Notes: a model not told the origin generated them from the sequence alone. A stretch of DNA of 64,000 bases from CAYVVD01 sp964454975 (GCA_964454975.1 CAYVVD010000019.1:6937-70936); one strand, 5' to 3'; shown: positions 55,762 through 64,000, numbered from the stretch's first letter. Translations and numbers: made by a program.

Positions 55762-55830
55762 TGTCACACTTCGACTTCGCTCAGTGTGACATTTGAGTGA
55801 TAAATCTATTTGTCATGCTGAGCGGAGTCG
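55762..55830. repeat. REP-like palindromic repeats
   Basis: TGTCACACT (55762-55770) and AGTGTGACA (55783-55791) form a perfect 9-bp stem around TTCGACTTCGCTC. A second half-element TGTCATGCTGAGCGGAGTCG follows at 55811-55830. Fragments of the same family appear at 3011-3066 and 6211-6226. The hairpin might also slow transcription, but no T run follows. Confidence 0.6.
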
Positions 55831-55866
55831 CTCACGACACAAACATAAATCAATATTATTAATGAT

Positions 55867-57756
55867 TTGATTTTGATTAAATATATTTCAATAACCATAT
55901 TACTTTCAATATCGCTTGCTGCACAGCAATCCCTGATGCATTATACCCTGGACAGCCTGGAAATAAATATAATTAACACTTCCCTTGATAAACTGGTAAA
56001 CACCTATATTCTTCAGAATTACGCCTTTTTTCAGACCGATGTGCTTGGAGGAACATTGAATTTCAGGCAGCAATACACAGGCTCAACAGTTAATGCAGGC
56101 AGGTTTACTTCAAGAGATGACGAATTGTATAATATCGAATACATGTACCCGGTGTCTGAAAATATAGAACTGCTTGCAGGTCAAAATTGGCAAATATCTT
56201 CGGATTCTAAGGCGATTGGATTATTTGAGCTGGAAAGGCTGAATGGAATTGCAGGATTGAAATATAACTTTGAGAATAATTCTTATTTCCGGGCAGCAGC
56301 AGGTATTGAGCAGTATTCCCAGGTAGAAGTCAGCTCCGCAGGAAACATTTACGTTGTCTCTTCGAAACTCAATGACATTAATATTGGCGGATTTCAGCTA
56401 AATACAAAGCTGTCAGGCGAACATCTTGCGCTCAGTTCAGGTATAAATAACTCAAATCTTACATTTAATGCCTATGGATATAAAACTTTCGAATATGGCA
56501 ATTCTTTGAACATCGGCCTCGATTACCGTTACCTTAACAATGACAACCTTAGTGGATTTATATCTCAGATGGATGATTATTCAATAGAAAACAGGATTGA
56601 AAATAATATTGGAATCAACCTGCTTCTCGGTCTTGATATATTAGAAAACCTTTCCGGTTCGATTGACCTCAATTTTGGGAACAGGGATGTATCACGCTCT
56701 TATAATGAATTAATACCAACTATTTCCCAATCCGGTGCTTTTAGAAATTCTTCTTCATTAAACCTTGGTGCAAATGCTAAAATTAACTTAGTCACTAATG
56801 AGTCGGAAACAATAGCGGGGATGTTATTTGAAGTTTCAGGTGAGTCAAATGCAATAGACAGGAAATTCAACATATTACCGGAAGACCTTCAGCGCCTGCG
56901 CTCTATCGAATCACAGCGTGATTATGATGCAAGTAACACAAGGCTTTATTTCAACACTCGCTATTTCCCATGGGTGAAAGACACCTTTCATATCAATTTT
57001 TCAAGTTCGATACTTAGATATAATACACCAAGCGGAAATAATAATGACGACCGCGATAAACTCAGCCTTATTACGGAACTGGGATACTCCCGCAAGCTGA
57101 ATCCATATCTATATTTTAGCGTTTCCGGGAGACTCTACTTTGTGCATTACGTTTATCTGAGAGCAACCCGCAGTGCACAAAACAACTGGAACAGGGTAAT
57201 CAGCCTTAGGCCTTCGATATTATTTGATGTTGGAATAATTAAGCTTCGGCCAACATTTGAGGTGCTTGCAAATTACACAGTTTATGATTTTGAGGATAAA
57301 GTAAGCGGAATTAACAGTTTCAGCTTTCGCCAACTATCATATTCAGATTCACTTTACCTTGGATTTACGAATAGAATCAGTTTGCAATCATCAGTTTATT
57401 TCCGATATTATGAAAATGGCCTTCTTTACTGGAAGTCTTTTGCTGAAACACCGCAAAACAGTAATTTTGAAAACTTGAGCAAAGGCTATCTGTTTTTAAA
57501 ACAGGATGAAAATGTTGCAATAGCTGCAGGGGCTCGCTATTATTTTTTAAAGACAATCAACCTGCAACAAGGATTGGCAACGCCATCAAACAGGGATTAC
57601 AGGTTAATTTCCATCGGCCCACAAGCGCTGATTTCCTATGAATTTGAGTCCGGTTCAGAAATCAGATTTGAAGGCTGGTACGAGTTTCAGAGGGTAAATC
57701 AACAGGATGTAAGGGAGATACCAAATCTATTTATGAATGTCAGACTGAAATTTTGA
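55867..57756 (+). CDS. Outer-membrane beta-barrel protein of unknown function
   Basis: A 629-residue protein with a signal peptide (MILIKYISITILLSISLAAQ) followed by many amphipathic beta strands (GINLLLGLDILENLSGSIDLNF, SIGPQALISYEFESGSEIRFEGW) and a C-terminal Phe (FMNVRLKF), the usual end of an outer-membrane barrel. No plug or other domain is seen and no family is recognised. The start is a TTG; no in-frame ATG gives a signal peptide. Its stop codon overlaps the ATG of the next gene (TGATG). It belongs to a three-gene unit with an RsbW-like and a P-loop NTPase gene. Confidence 0.72.
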   Translation: MILIKYISITILLSISLAAQQSLMHYTLDSLEINIINTSLDKLVNTYILQNYAFFQTDVLGGTLNFRQQYTGSTVNAGRFTSRDDELYNIEYMYPVSENIELLAGQNWQISSDSKAIGLFELERLNGIAGLKYNFENNSYFRAAAGIEQYSQVEVSSAGNIYVVSSKLNDINIGGFQLNTKLSGEHLALSSGINNSNLTFNAYGYKTFEYGNSLNIGLDYRYLNNDNLSGFISQMDDYSIENRIENNIGINLLLGLDILENLSGSIDLNFGNRDVSRSYNELIPTISQSGAFRNSSSLNLGANAKINLVTNESETIAGMLFEVSGESNAIDRKFNILPEDLQRLRSIESQRDYDASNTRLYFNTRYFPWVKDTFHINFSSSILRYNTPSGNNNDDRDKLSLITELGYSRKLNPYLYFSVSGRLYFVHYVYLRATRSAQNNWNRVISLRPSILFDVGIIKLRPTFEVLANYTVYDFEDKVSGINSFSFRQLSYSDSLYLGFTNRISLQSSVYFRYYENGLLYWKSFAETPQNSNFENLSKGYLFLKQDENVAIAAGARYYFLKTINLQQGLATPSNRDYRLISIGPQALISYEFESGSEIRFEGWYEFQRVNQQDVREIPNLFMNVRLKF

Positions 57757-58187
57757 TGAAAAACAATGACTTTAATAAAAAAATGTACTTAAGAAGTGAG
57801 AAATCTTCGATAAGTGAAGTTGAACCACTTCTAAATGAAGCCTGCGACAATCGGGAAGTAAACGAAAAACTATATTTTAATATCCTTGTAGCACTGACCG
57901 AAGCAGTTAACAACGCTATAATTCATGGAAACAGAAGCAACCCGGAGAAGAAGGTTGAAGTTGCCATTATTGTCATGGGCAAAAAAATGGAGTTGAGTGT
58001 AAAGGATTTTGGTGACGGGTTTGTAGAAGATGAATTAGTCGACCCCCGTAATCCTGAAAACCTCCTGAAAGATAGTGGAAGAGGAGTGTTTATTATCAAA
58101 TCACTTGCAGACAACGTCAGCTTTATCAATGAAGGCGACGGTACAAAGGTAAAAATGAGTTTCAGATTAGACAGAGCCGGCAAATGA
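57756..58187 (+). CDS. RsbW-like serine/threonine-kinase ATP-binding protein
   Basis: A 143-residue GHKL ATP-binding domain of the anti-sigma factor kinase type (HATPase_c_2). N box LTEAVNNAIIHGN at about residues 48-60, G1 box VKDFGDGF, and G2 box SGRGVFIIKSL. Such proteins phosphorylate anti-anti-sigma factors or bind sigma factors in partner-switching systems; no STAS partner or sigma-B-type factor is in this operon. ATG 57756 overlaps the barrel gene's stop, and its own stop overlaps the next ATG (ATGA). Confidence 0.85.
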   Translation: MKNNDFNKKMYLRSEKSSISEVEPLLNEACDNREVNEKLYFNILVALTEAVNNAIIHGNRSNPEKKVEVAIIVMGKKMELSVKDFGDGFVEDELVDPRNPENLLKDSGRGVFIIKSLADNVSFINEGDGTKVKMSFRLDRAGK

Positions 58188-60337
58188 GAGCAGATCAACT
58201 TGTTGACAAGGCCATCAAGCTGCTGTCCGGAGATACAAATGCCATCTTTTTATCCGGTGAGGTGGGGAGCGGAAAGTCTGTTGTCGCAGATAGGATTTGC
58301 AGGGAATTGGTTTCAAATCATTTTGTAGATGCAGCCCTTGTATTCAATGAACCCAAAAAGCCGGCACATATCTACGAATTTATTTACAAGTTATGCCTGG
58401 GCTTAACTGCCGAATACGAACTTCTTAGTAACGCACAGTTTAGTGAAAGCGAATATAACAATGAAAGGTTTGAGAAACTTCGCGATGAAATCAGGAGCGA
58501 ATCAAGAGAGAATTTTAATGATCTAGTATCCGGTTTTTCGTTAAAGTCAACAATTGACACTTCCCCCGAGGAAGTTAAATATCCATTCGCTGTTGAGTTA
58601 ATTGAAGCAATAGAGAAAAGGAGCGACAGGCGAATGTTTGAAAAGCCGCTCCAACTTGCGACGGAATCTCTTTTTGTTGACCTGACAGGGATTTTTCACA
58701 GAGATATTACCAGCAAAATTAAGTTGTCTGAAGATTTTAGAAAAACCCGCATATTAATTGTATTTGATGATTTCGACAGCTTTGATTCATCTTTAATAGA
58801 CTGGTTGAATAATCATTTCCTGAAAACATATCTCAGTGGCAAGTTTGGCAACTTTGTAAATTACTCAGATGAAAGGCTTGAAGTACTCGCTATTAAAGAC
58901 CTTTTTGAAATTAAATTTCTTTTTTCATCAAGGAGAAATTCGATATTTGATTTAATTAACCTGTCGGATTTCAAAAGAGAATCCCTGGAATTGAGCCTGC
59001 TTGACGAAGAAGAAACACTGTCCATCCTGAAAGCTGAGCGTATTGAATTGCCTGAAGTTATTGAAAATATTAGCATAATGTCCCACGGGAACCCTTTTAT
59101 TCTTACACTAATGGCAGAATCATACAGGCTTGGCGGGGACATTCTCGACCTGATACAGGTTTATCAACTTGTTGAAACTAAAATATTCTACCCTTTCAGT
59201 GTTGAGCAGCAGGACTGGATTCGAAGCGCCGCTTACCTTGGAACTGTTGATATGCAGGGTTTGAGATGCTTTCCCACAATAGGAGATAATTTCGAAGCTG
59301 CATTTACATGTATTAAAAATGCTGAAGAGCTTTATTACACTTCCAATGGCGAAATTATATTTAAAGAATACGTTAAATCCTATATCATCGGCGCAACTAA
59401 ATACCAATCCGAAATACTGCATAAAGAGTTCGAAAGAATATCCGCTAATTACAATTCGATAAGGGATATAATAAAAAGATTTAGCGATGATGAGCTTGAA
59501 ATAATCCGTAAACTGGCATATTTCAGGAAATTCGACCTTGATTTTGCTCTTAAAGCTGCCTTCAGGGAAAATGAATCATTCGCGAAGCAAACAATAGAAA
59601 AAAACATTTACTTATTTAATAAGCATGAATTTACATTTAGCTTCAAGGATAAATATTCATCAAAAATTGATGAATTCAACTCCCTCGTTGACAGAATGAA
59701 ATTAGCGGAAAAGAAAGAACTGGTTCACAACATTAACAACCAACGCATTAACAAACTAAAAAGCGAGCTAAACGAAAAAACGGCCAAATCTGAACACCTT
59801 GAAAAACAGAAGGAGCAATTTAATTATACTCTAAACCAAAAAGAGAAAGAAAAACAAAGGCTCAATGAAAAGTACATAGAGCTTGAAAACATGCTGTTAA
59901 AACTCCAGGGTGAGTACGACAGTTTACAAAAAAACAAAAAAATTGCCGGGCTGAAAGTTTCTTTAACCGCTTTACTTATCTTCCTTTTGTCAGCTATTTT
60001 CCCTGAGATGATATTTTCTTTTTTATTTGAACATGAAAGCACTATTAATCTTGCTTCCTATTTCAGCTATGGTTTTGCCATTATTCTATTGATTTGGTCT
60101 GTATTGCAGTACATAAGATACCCTCAAACCGGAATCAGAAAGGTAAAATCCGAGCAAATTGAAACTGAATTGCATGGACTAGAATCACAAAAAAATGAAA
60201 TTCAATCTGAACTTGAAGATACCAGTTCTTCAATTGAAATGACAAAGAATAACATCATTCAGCTCGATACCCGCATAACGAGTATTAACAACCAGGCTGA
60301 AACTTGCCGCAGAATGCTGAAAGAGAAGTTTATTTAA
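58184..60337 (+). CDS. Membrane-anchored P-loop NTPase with coiled coils
   Basis: A 717-residue protein. An N-terminal P-loop ATPase core has Walker A GEVGSGKS (residues 25-32) and Walker B ILIVFDDFD (about 190-198), like STAND or KAP-type NTPases that bind but slowly hydrolyse ATP. A helical middle region runs to about 500 with no recognised repeat. A coiled coil follows at about 506-585, two membrane segments at about 588-615 and 623-644, and a second coiled coil at about 655-717. It probably sits in the inner membrane with both coiled coils in the cytoplasm. Start ATG 58184 overlaps the preceding stop by 4 bp. No effector domain is visible. Confidence 0.78.
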   Translation: MRADQLVDKAIKLLSGDTNAIFLSGEVGSGKSVVADRICRELVSNHFVDAALVFNEPKKPAHIYEFIYKLCLGLTAEYELLSNAQFSESEYNNERFEKLRDEIRSESRENFNDLVSGFSLKSTIDTSPEEVKYPFAVELIEAIEKRSDRRMFEKPLQLATESLFVDLTGIFHRDITSKIKLSEDFRKTRILIVFDDFDSFDSSLIDWLNNHFLKTYLSGKFGNFVNYSDERLEVLAIKDLFEIKFLFSSRRNSIFDLINLSDFKRESLELSLLDEEETLSILKAERIELPEVIENISIMSHGNPFILTLMAESYRLGGDILDLIQVYQLVETKIFYPFSVEQQDWIRSAAYLGTVDMQGLRCFPTIGDNFEAAFTCIKNAEELYYTSNGEIIFKEYVKSYIIGATKYQSEILHKEFERISANYNSIRDIIKRFSDDELEIIRKLAYFRKFDLDFALKAAFRENESFAKQTIEKNIYLFNKHEFTFSFKDKYSSKIDEFNSLVDRMKLAEKKELVHNINNQRINKLKSELNEKTAKSEHLEKQKEQFNYTLNQKEKEKQRLNEKYIELENMLLKLQGEYDSLQKNKKIAGLKVSLTALLIFLLSAIFPEMIFSFLFEHESTINLASYFSYGFAIILLIWSVLQYIRYPQTGIRKVKSEQIETELHGLESQKNEIQSELEDTSSSIEMTKNNIIQLDTRITSINNQAETCRRMLKEKFI

Positions 60338-60371
60338 TATTAATCTTTGATTTTAAATAACTTCTCTCATC

Positions 60372-60401
60372 TTTGTTAATTCTCTCAAATGGTTTAATTT
60401 G
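60372..60401 (+). promoter_or_regulatory. Bacteroidota-type promoter for lpdA
   Basis: TTTG (60372-60375), an 18-bp spacer, then TTAATTTG (60394-60401), one base off TAnnTTTG. The lpdA ATG is 42 bp downstream. Confidence 0.5.
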
Positions 60402-60443
60402 CAGGTTTATTTTGCTAATAATTTATTGTCATGAGGTTACTTA

Positions 60444-61847
60444 ATGAATAAACATAATTGTGATGTTGTTGTTATAGGTTCGGGACCCGGCGGTTATGTA
60501 GCTGCAATAAGGGCATCCCAGCTTGGACTTAAAACAATTTGCATTGAAAAGCAGTATTTAGGTGGTATTTGCCTCAACTGGGGCTGTATTCCGACAAAAG
60601 CACTTTTGAAAAATGCCGAATACATGAATTTTTTCAAACATTCTGAAGACTTTGGATTTGAAATAAGCGATTATAAAGTAAATCTCGATAAAGTTATCGA
60701 ACGTAGCAGAGGTGTTGCTGAACGAATGTCCAATGGTGTCAAATTCCTTTTCAAAAAATATAAAGTTGAAACTGTTTGGGGAGCCGGGAAGATTAAAACA
60801 CGCGGGCAAGTCGAAGTAAAAGATAAAGACGGAAATGTCACTGATGAAATTAATGCTAAGCATATCGTGATTGCCACCGGTGCAAGGCCAAGAATGTTTG
60901 ATGGAATTGAAGTTGACCGCAAGAGAATAATTACATATTTTGAGGCAATGATTCCTAAAAAAGCGCCCAAATCTATGATTATAATGGGAGCGGGTGCTAT
61001 CGGAGTTGAATTTGCTTATTTCTATAATGCCTTCGGTACCGAAGTAACAATAATTGAAATGAAAGACAGGCTTCTTCCCGTTGAGGATAAAGATGTATCA
61101 AAAGAGCTTGAGCGTCACTTCCGGAAAGCCGGAATGAAACTAATGACGTCCACAAAAGTACTCTCTGCGAAACCAAAAGCAAGAAGTGTAGAAATTGAAA
61201 TAGAGAATAAGAAAGGTGAAATAGAAACACTGAAGGCTGAAATGGCACTTAATGCAATTGGCATCCAGGCCAACATCGAGAATATCGGCCTTGAAGAGTT
61301 GGGTATTGAGCTCGACCGTGGTTTCATAAAAATTGACGGCCTGATGCGTACTAATGTTGAGGGTATTTACGCAATTGGGGACGTTGCAGGCCCACCTTGG
61401 CTTGCTCACAAAGCATCGGCAGAAGGCATTGCACTGGCTGAATACCTTGGCGGTGAAAGCAACGAAGGTATTGACCATAATAACATACCTGGTTGTACAT
61501 ACTGCCAGCCTCAGGTTGCCAGCGTGGGAATGACTGAGGAACAAGCCAAAGAAGCCGGATACGAGATTAAAGTCGGGAAGTTCCCATATACCGCTAACGG
61601 CAAAGCACATGGAATCGGCGAAGCTGTCGGATTTGTAAAAATGATATTCGATGCCAAGTATGGCGAGATTCTCGGCGCCCATATGATAGGGCCTGATGTT
61701 ACTGAATTGATTGCTGAAATTGGCCTTGCTCGCGCTCTTGAAGCGACAGGCAAGACCATATTCAAAACCATCCATGCTCACCCGACACTGAGCGAAGCAA
61801 TTATGGAAGCCTCCGCACAGGCATATGGTGAAGCAGTAAACATATAA
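60444..61847 (+). CDS. lpdA: Dihydrolipoyl dehydrogenase
   Basis: A 467-residue FAD-dependent disulfide oxidoreductase (E3) for the 2-oxoacid dehydrogenases and glycine cleavage system. FAD site VVVIGSGPGGYVAAIRA, redox Cys pair in GGICLNWGCIPTKALL (Cys-x4-Cys), NAD site MGAGAIGVEFAYFYNAFG, FAD-binding TNVEGIYAIGDVAG, and the C-terminal catalytic His-Glu in IHAHPTLSEAIMEA. Length normal. Together with gcvH in this window it supports a working glycine cleavage system. Confidence 0.96.
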   Translation: MNKHNCDVVVIGSGPGGYVAAIRASQLGLKTICIEKQYLGGICLNWGCIPTKALLKNAEYMNFFKHSEDFGFEISDYKVNLDKVIERSRGVAERMSNGVKFLFKKYKVETVWGAGKIKTRGQVEVKDKDGNVTDEINAKHIVIATGARPRMFDGIEVDRKRIITYFEAMIPKKAPKSMIIMGAGAIGVEFAYFYNAFGTEVTIIEMKDRLLPVEDKDVSKELERHFRKAGMKLMTSTKVLSAKPKARSVEIEIENKKGEIETLKAEMALNAIGIQANIENIGLEELGIELDRGFIKIDGLMRTNVEGIYAIGDVAGPPWLAHKASAEGIALAEYLGGESNEGIDHNNIPGCTYCQPQVASVGMTEEQAKEAGYEIKVGKFPYTANGKAHGIGEAVGFVKMIFDAKYGEILGAHMIGPDVTELIAEIGLARALEATGKTIFKTIHAHPTLSEAIMEASAQAYGEAVNI

Positions 61848-61860
61848 ATCAAAGTAAGTA

Positions 61861-61895
61861 TAAGAACCATCCCATTAATACCGGGATGGTTCTTA
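61861..61895 (+). terminator. Terminator after lpdA
   Basis: TAAGAACCATCCC (61861-61873) pairs with GGGATGGTTCTTA (61883-61895) around a 9-nt loop, a perfect 13-bp stem. The following T run is weak (TATAT), so it may stop transcription only partly. Confidence 0.6.
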
Positions 61896-61961
61896 TATAT
61901 ACAATTTATAGCTGTTAATGCAGTTATATACATATTCCTTAATGATAATAAAAATGATAAT

Positions 61962-62669
61962 ATGAATAGAGCCCTTTTATTATTACTCATTGGATTAATC
62001 TTCTATTCTTGTAGCGAAGACAATGGTCCTGTCGATCCGGGAGGGAGTTCTTCGTTCCGTGCTGATGCATTAAAGGTGCTTGAAGAACTCAATAAAATCA
62101 GAACTAATCCCCGATCATACATTGCTTTGATTCAACAGGTTTACGACAGCTACGACGGAAATTCAATAACATACCCAAATGGAGATAAATTCCAAGCGAG
62201 GGACTTACCCGCCTACCCTGAAGCAATTGAATATCTTCAGAACCAGCAAGCAATAGGTGCTTTATCTTTTTCCGAGGAATTTGCCAAAGCGGCTGAAGCC
62301 CATTGTAATTTCCAGGGAGAGAATGGCCAGGTTGGCCACACCGGTAAAAACGGTTCCTCTCCTTTTGACAGGATGAGAGAATATGCAGATTACAATACGG
62401 CCGGGGAAAACATCAGCTATGGACATCTGAATGCTGTTAATATAATCATACAATTAGTAGTGGATGCCGATGTACCTGACAGGGGCCACAGGGTTAACAT
62501 ATTCAATGCCGGATTTGGAACAGTAGGAATTGGGATGGGGACTCATCCTGTTTACTCATACATGTGTGTAATGGATTTTGCGGATCAGACTCTTCCTAAA
62601 AGTAATATTTTAGTTGAAAATAAAAATGGATCAGTTGCTGAAAAGCATTCATATGATTTAAGTATTTAA
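61962..62669 (+). CDS. CAP-domain lipoprotein
   Basis: A 235-residue protein with a lipoprotein signal (MNRALLLLLIGLIFYSC, lipobox FYSC) and one CAP/SCP domain. Family features: ALKVLEELNKIRTNPRSYI at the start, AEAHCNFQGENGQVGHTGKNG, GENISYG, then RGHRVNIFNAGFGTVGIG. The conserved His and Glu residues of the CAP cavity are present. It probably sits on a membrane surface; activity is unknown. It is the last gene before the CRISPR region and is unrelated in sequence type to cas genes. Confidence 0.88.
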   Translation: MNRALLLLLIGLIFYSCSEDNGPVDPGGSSSFRADALKVLEELNKIRTNPRSYIALIQQVYDSYDGNSITYPNGDKFQARDLPAYPEAIEYLQNQQAIGALSFSEEFAKAAEAHCNFQGENGQVGHTGKNGSSPFDRMREYADYNTAGENISYGHLNAVNIIIQLVVDADVPDRGHRVNIFNAGFGTVGIGMGTHPVYSYMCVMDFADQTLPKSNILVENKNGSVAEKHSYDLSI

Positions 62670-62749
62670 TCCATAAATTAATTATGAAAATTAATTTATA
62701 GTCCGTAATTTTGATGCTTGTTCATTAAAATCGAACCGTTTTTTTTCGA

Positions 62750-62843
62750 GCATCTGCTTTGAATCGTTCTTTTGTATGATAATTCTAATATCGGGGTGTG
62801 GCCCCGCCAAAGGCGGGGCATCTGCTTTGAATCGTTCTTTTGT
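62750..62843. repeat. 68-bp tandem repeat with strong hairpin, running into a gap
   Basis: The unit starting GCATCTGCTTTGAATC at 62750 begins again at 62818, so the period is 68 bp. The second copy runs into the N gap after 26 bases. Each unit contains GCCCCGCC/GGCGGGGC (62801-62808 and 62812-62819), a perfect 8-bp stem with loop AAA. Past the gap, GGGTGTAGCC echoes the GGGTGTGGCC of the unit, so further copies are probably collapsed within the gap. Confidence 0.7.
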
Positions 62844-62943
62844 NNNNNNNNNNNNNNNNNNNNNNNNNNNNNNNNNNNNNNNNNNNNNNNNNNNNNNNNN
62901 NNNNNNNNNNNNNNNNNNNNNNNNNNNNNNNNNNNNNNNNNNN
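62844..62943. other. Assembly gap (100 N) at CRISPR boundary
   Basis: One hundred N placeholders between the 68-bp tandem repeat and the first visible CRISPR repeat. The true length is unknown. Confidence 0.95.
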
Positions 62944-62970
62944 GGGTGTAGCCATATGTAGTTTTTTGAT

Positions 62971-64000
62971 GGTTCATCCCCACGTGTGTGGGGAATACCA
63001 ACGATTTTCATTTCTACTTTCCTGTTGTTATGGTTCATCCCCACGTGTGTGGGGAATACGGTTCCAGGCTTTTATGGGTATACGTTCATTTTGGTTCATC
63101 CCCACGTGTGTGGGGAATACTATTGATTTTGGGACACCCCCCATTTTGCTTTTGGTTCATCCCCACGTGTGTGGGGAATACTGATGGCTTTGACAATACA
63201 CTGCTTGCACCCACGGTTCATCCCCACGTGTGTGGGGAATACACAGATTGGACAGACACCCCCTGATTTGCGTTTGGTTCATCCCCACGTGTGTGGGGAA
63301 TACGGAACGCTGTATTGCTTGACGTAATAGCCCCCTGGTTCATCCCCACGTGTGTGGGGAATACTGCCATTCAGAATGTTGAAATGCGTTTATGTCTGGT
63401 TCATCCCCACGTGTGTGGGGAATACTGGGGGTCTAACCACATACCCCCCGTTTTCTGTGGTTCATCCCCACGTGTGTGGGGAATACGTTGGCACTGGCGG
63501 AATGGATGTAGATGAACTTGGTTCATCCCCACGTGTGTGGGGAATACTTTTTCTTTAATTTCTTTAAGTTGATTTAAACTGGTTCATCCCCACGTGTGTG
63601 GGGAATACTTCCTGCAGGTGAAACCAATACTCCAGGTTCATGGTTCATCCCCACGTGTGTGGGGAATACAACCACATGCATGTAACCCTCCTGTCTGGTT
63701 TTGGTTCATCCCCACGTGTGTGGGGAATACATAATTGCTTTACCTCGAGTGTGGCATTGGTCTGGTTCATCCCCACGTGTGTGGGGAATACAAATCGCTC
63801 TTGCCATAATTTTACTCACAAAATGGTTCATCCCCACGTGTGTGGGGAATACTTCGGCGGAACTGCCGAGCGAGGGCGGCTAAAAGGTTCATCCCCACGT
63901 GTGTGGGGAATACTTGCGGAGTGATTTTTTAATCAGTTCCGTAATAGGTTCATCCCCACGTGTGTGGGGAATACGATATGCGAGCCGCAAAAAATAAAAA
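62971..64000 (-). CRISPR. CRISPR array, type I-E-like, 17 repeats, open at the right edge
   Basis: Seventeen identical 28-nt repeats, each beginning GGTTCATCCCC and ending GGGGAATAC with the inner palindrome CCCCACGTGTGTGGGG, alternate with sixteen full spacers, all exactly 33 nt (period 61). A seventeenth spacer is cut by the window end. Read on the minus strand the repeat starts GTATTCCCC and ends GGGGATGAACC, like type I-E repeats, so crRNA transcription on the minus strand and a leader beyond the right edge are inferred. Only 27 nt separate the gap from the first repeat, less than a spacer, so the array may continue leftward into the gap. Reading frames of repeating VHPHVCGEY across this region are not genes. 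Confidence 0.97.

Noticed and set aside
62988..63924. Several ORFs reading repeated VHPHVCGEY / GSSPRVWGI
   Set aside because: They are translations of the CRISPR repeat in its three frames; the 61-bp period and identical repeats show it is an array, not genes.
1..64000. Prophage, transposon or genomic island
   Set aside because: No integrase, transposase, terminal repeats, phage structural gene or tRNA-flanked insertion was seen.

Overview
The window looks like a scaffold from a metagenome-assembled genome of the Bacteroidota/Ignavibacteriota (FCB) lineage, most like Ignavibacteria or Kapabacteria. The basis is a PorX-type response regulator fused to a PglZ domain, a secreted protein ending in a type IX secretion sorting domain, promoters of the Bacteroidota form (TTTG, then TAnnTTTG), many start sites without a strong Shine-Dalgarno, and flagellar genes beside type IX functions. 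Nearly all genes are chromosomal housekeeping genes in short operons. I saw no transposase, integrase, phage gene or rRNA. Three runs of N (6878-6887, 50657-50666, 62844-62943) are assembly gaps; two of them split real genes.

Layout. 1-9.7 kb: the end of a DUF2520 oxidoreductase; a minus-strand uppP / cyclophilin / membrane-protein operon; alaS with a large internal insertion; ilvE broken by a gap; an M49-type metallopeptidase lipoprotein; a rhodanese. 9.9-13 kb: lysC-lysA (lysine and meso-diaminopimelate synthesis). 13-18.4 kb: pcrA helicase, flagellar flbD overlapping a ClpB that stops after its first ATPase domain, and small envelope proteins. 18.5-30.3 kb: porX, a GH57 glycosidase, topA, a broken DinB-family gene, pdxH, a type IX-secreted CAP protein, a SufS-like class V aminotransferase, gcvH and a glutathione peroxidase. 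30.4-33.3 kb: fliL-fliM-fliN-fliO. 33.6-42.6 kb: ugd, then an envelope operon of a giant TPR protein, an outer-membrane barrel, an acidic SPOR protein, a TonB-like protein and a 57-residue membrane protein.

42.8-55.6 kb: accB-accC, tRNA-Cys followed closely by efp, recG, a hotdog thioesterase, a Ca2+-type P-ATPase, an ECF sigma factor with an overlapping membrane partner, mgtE, clpP and clpX. 55.9-60.3 kb: a tightly overlapping three-gene unit (outer-membrane barrel, RsbW-like ATP-binding protein, membrane-anchored P-loop NTPase with coiled coils). I cannot match this unit to a named system, and it is the best candidate here for something undescribed. 60.4-62.7 kb: lpdA and a CAP-domain lipoprotein. 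From 62.97 kb to the window end: a type I-E-like CRISPR array of 17 identical 28-nt repeats at an exact 61-bp period, with no cas genes in view. It runs off the right edge and perhaps also into the gap on its left.

The genes mostly serve cell-envelope building and protein export (uppP, ugd, TPR/TonB/SPOR operon, PorX and its cargo), motility (flbD, fliLMNO), fatty-acid and amino-acid metabolism (accBC, lysCA, ilvE, gcvH, lpdA), and protein and DNA maintenance (clpXP, clpB fragment, pcrA, recG, topA).
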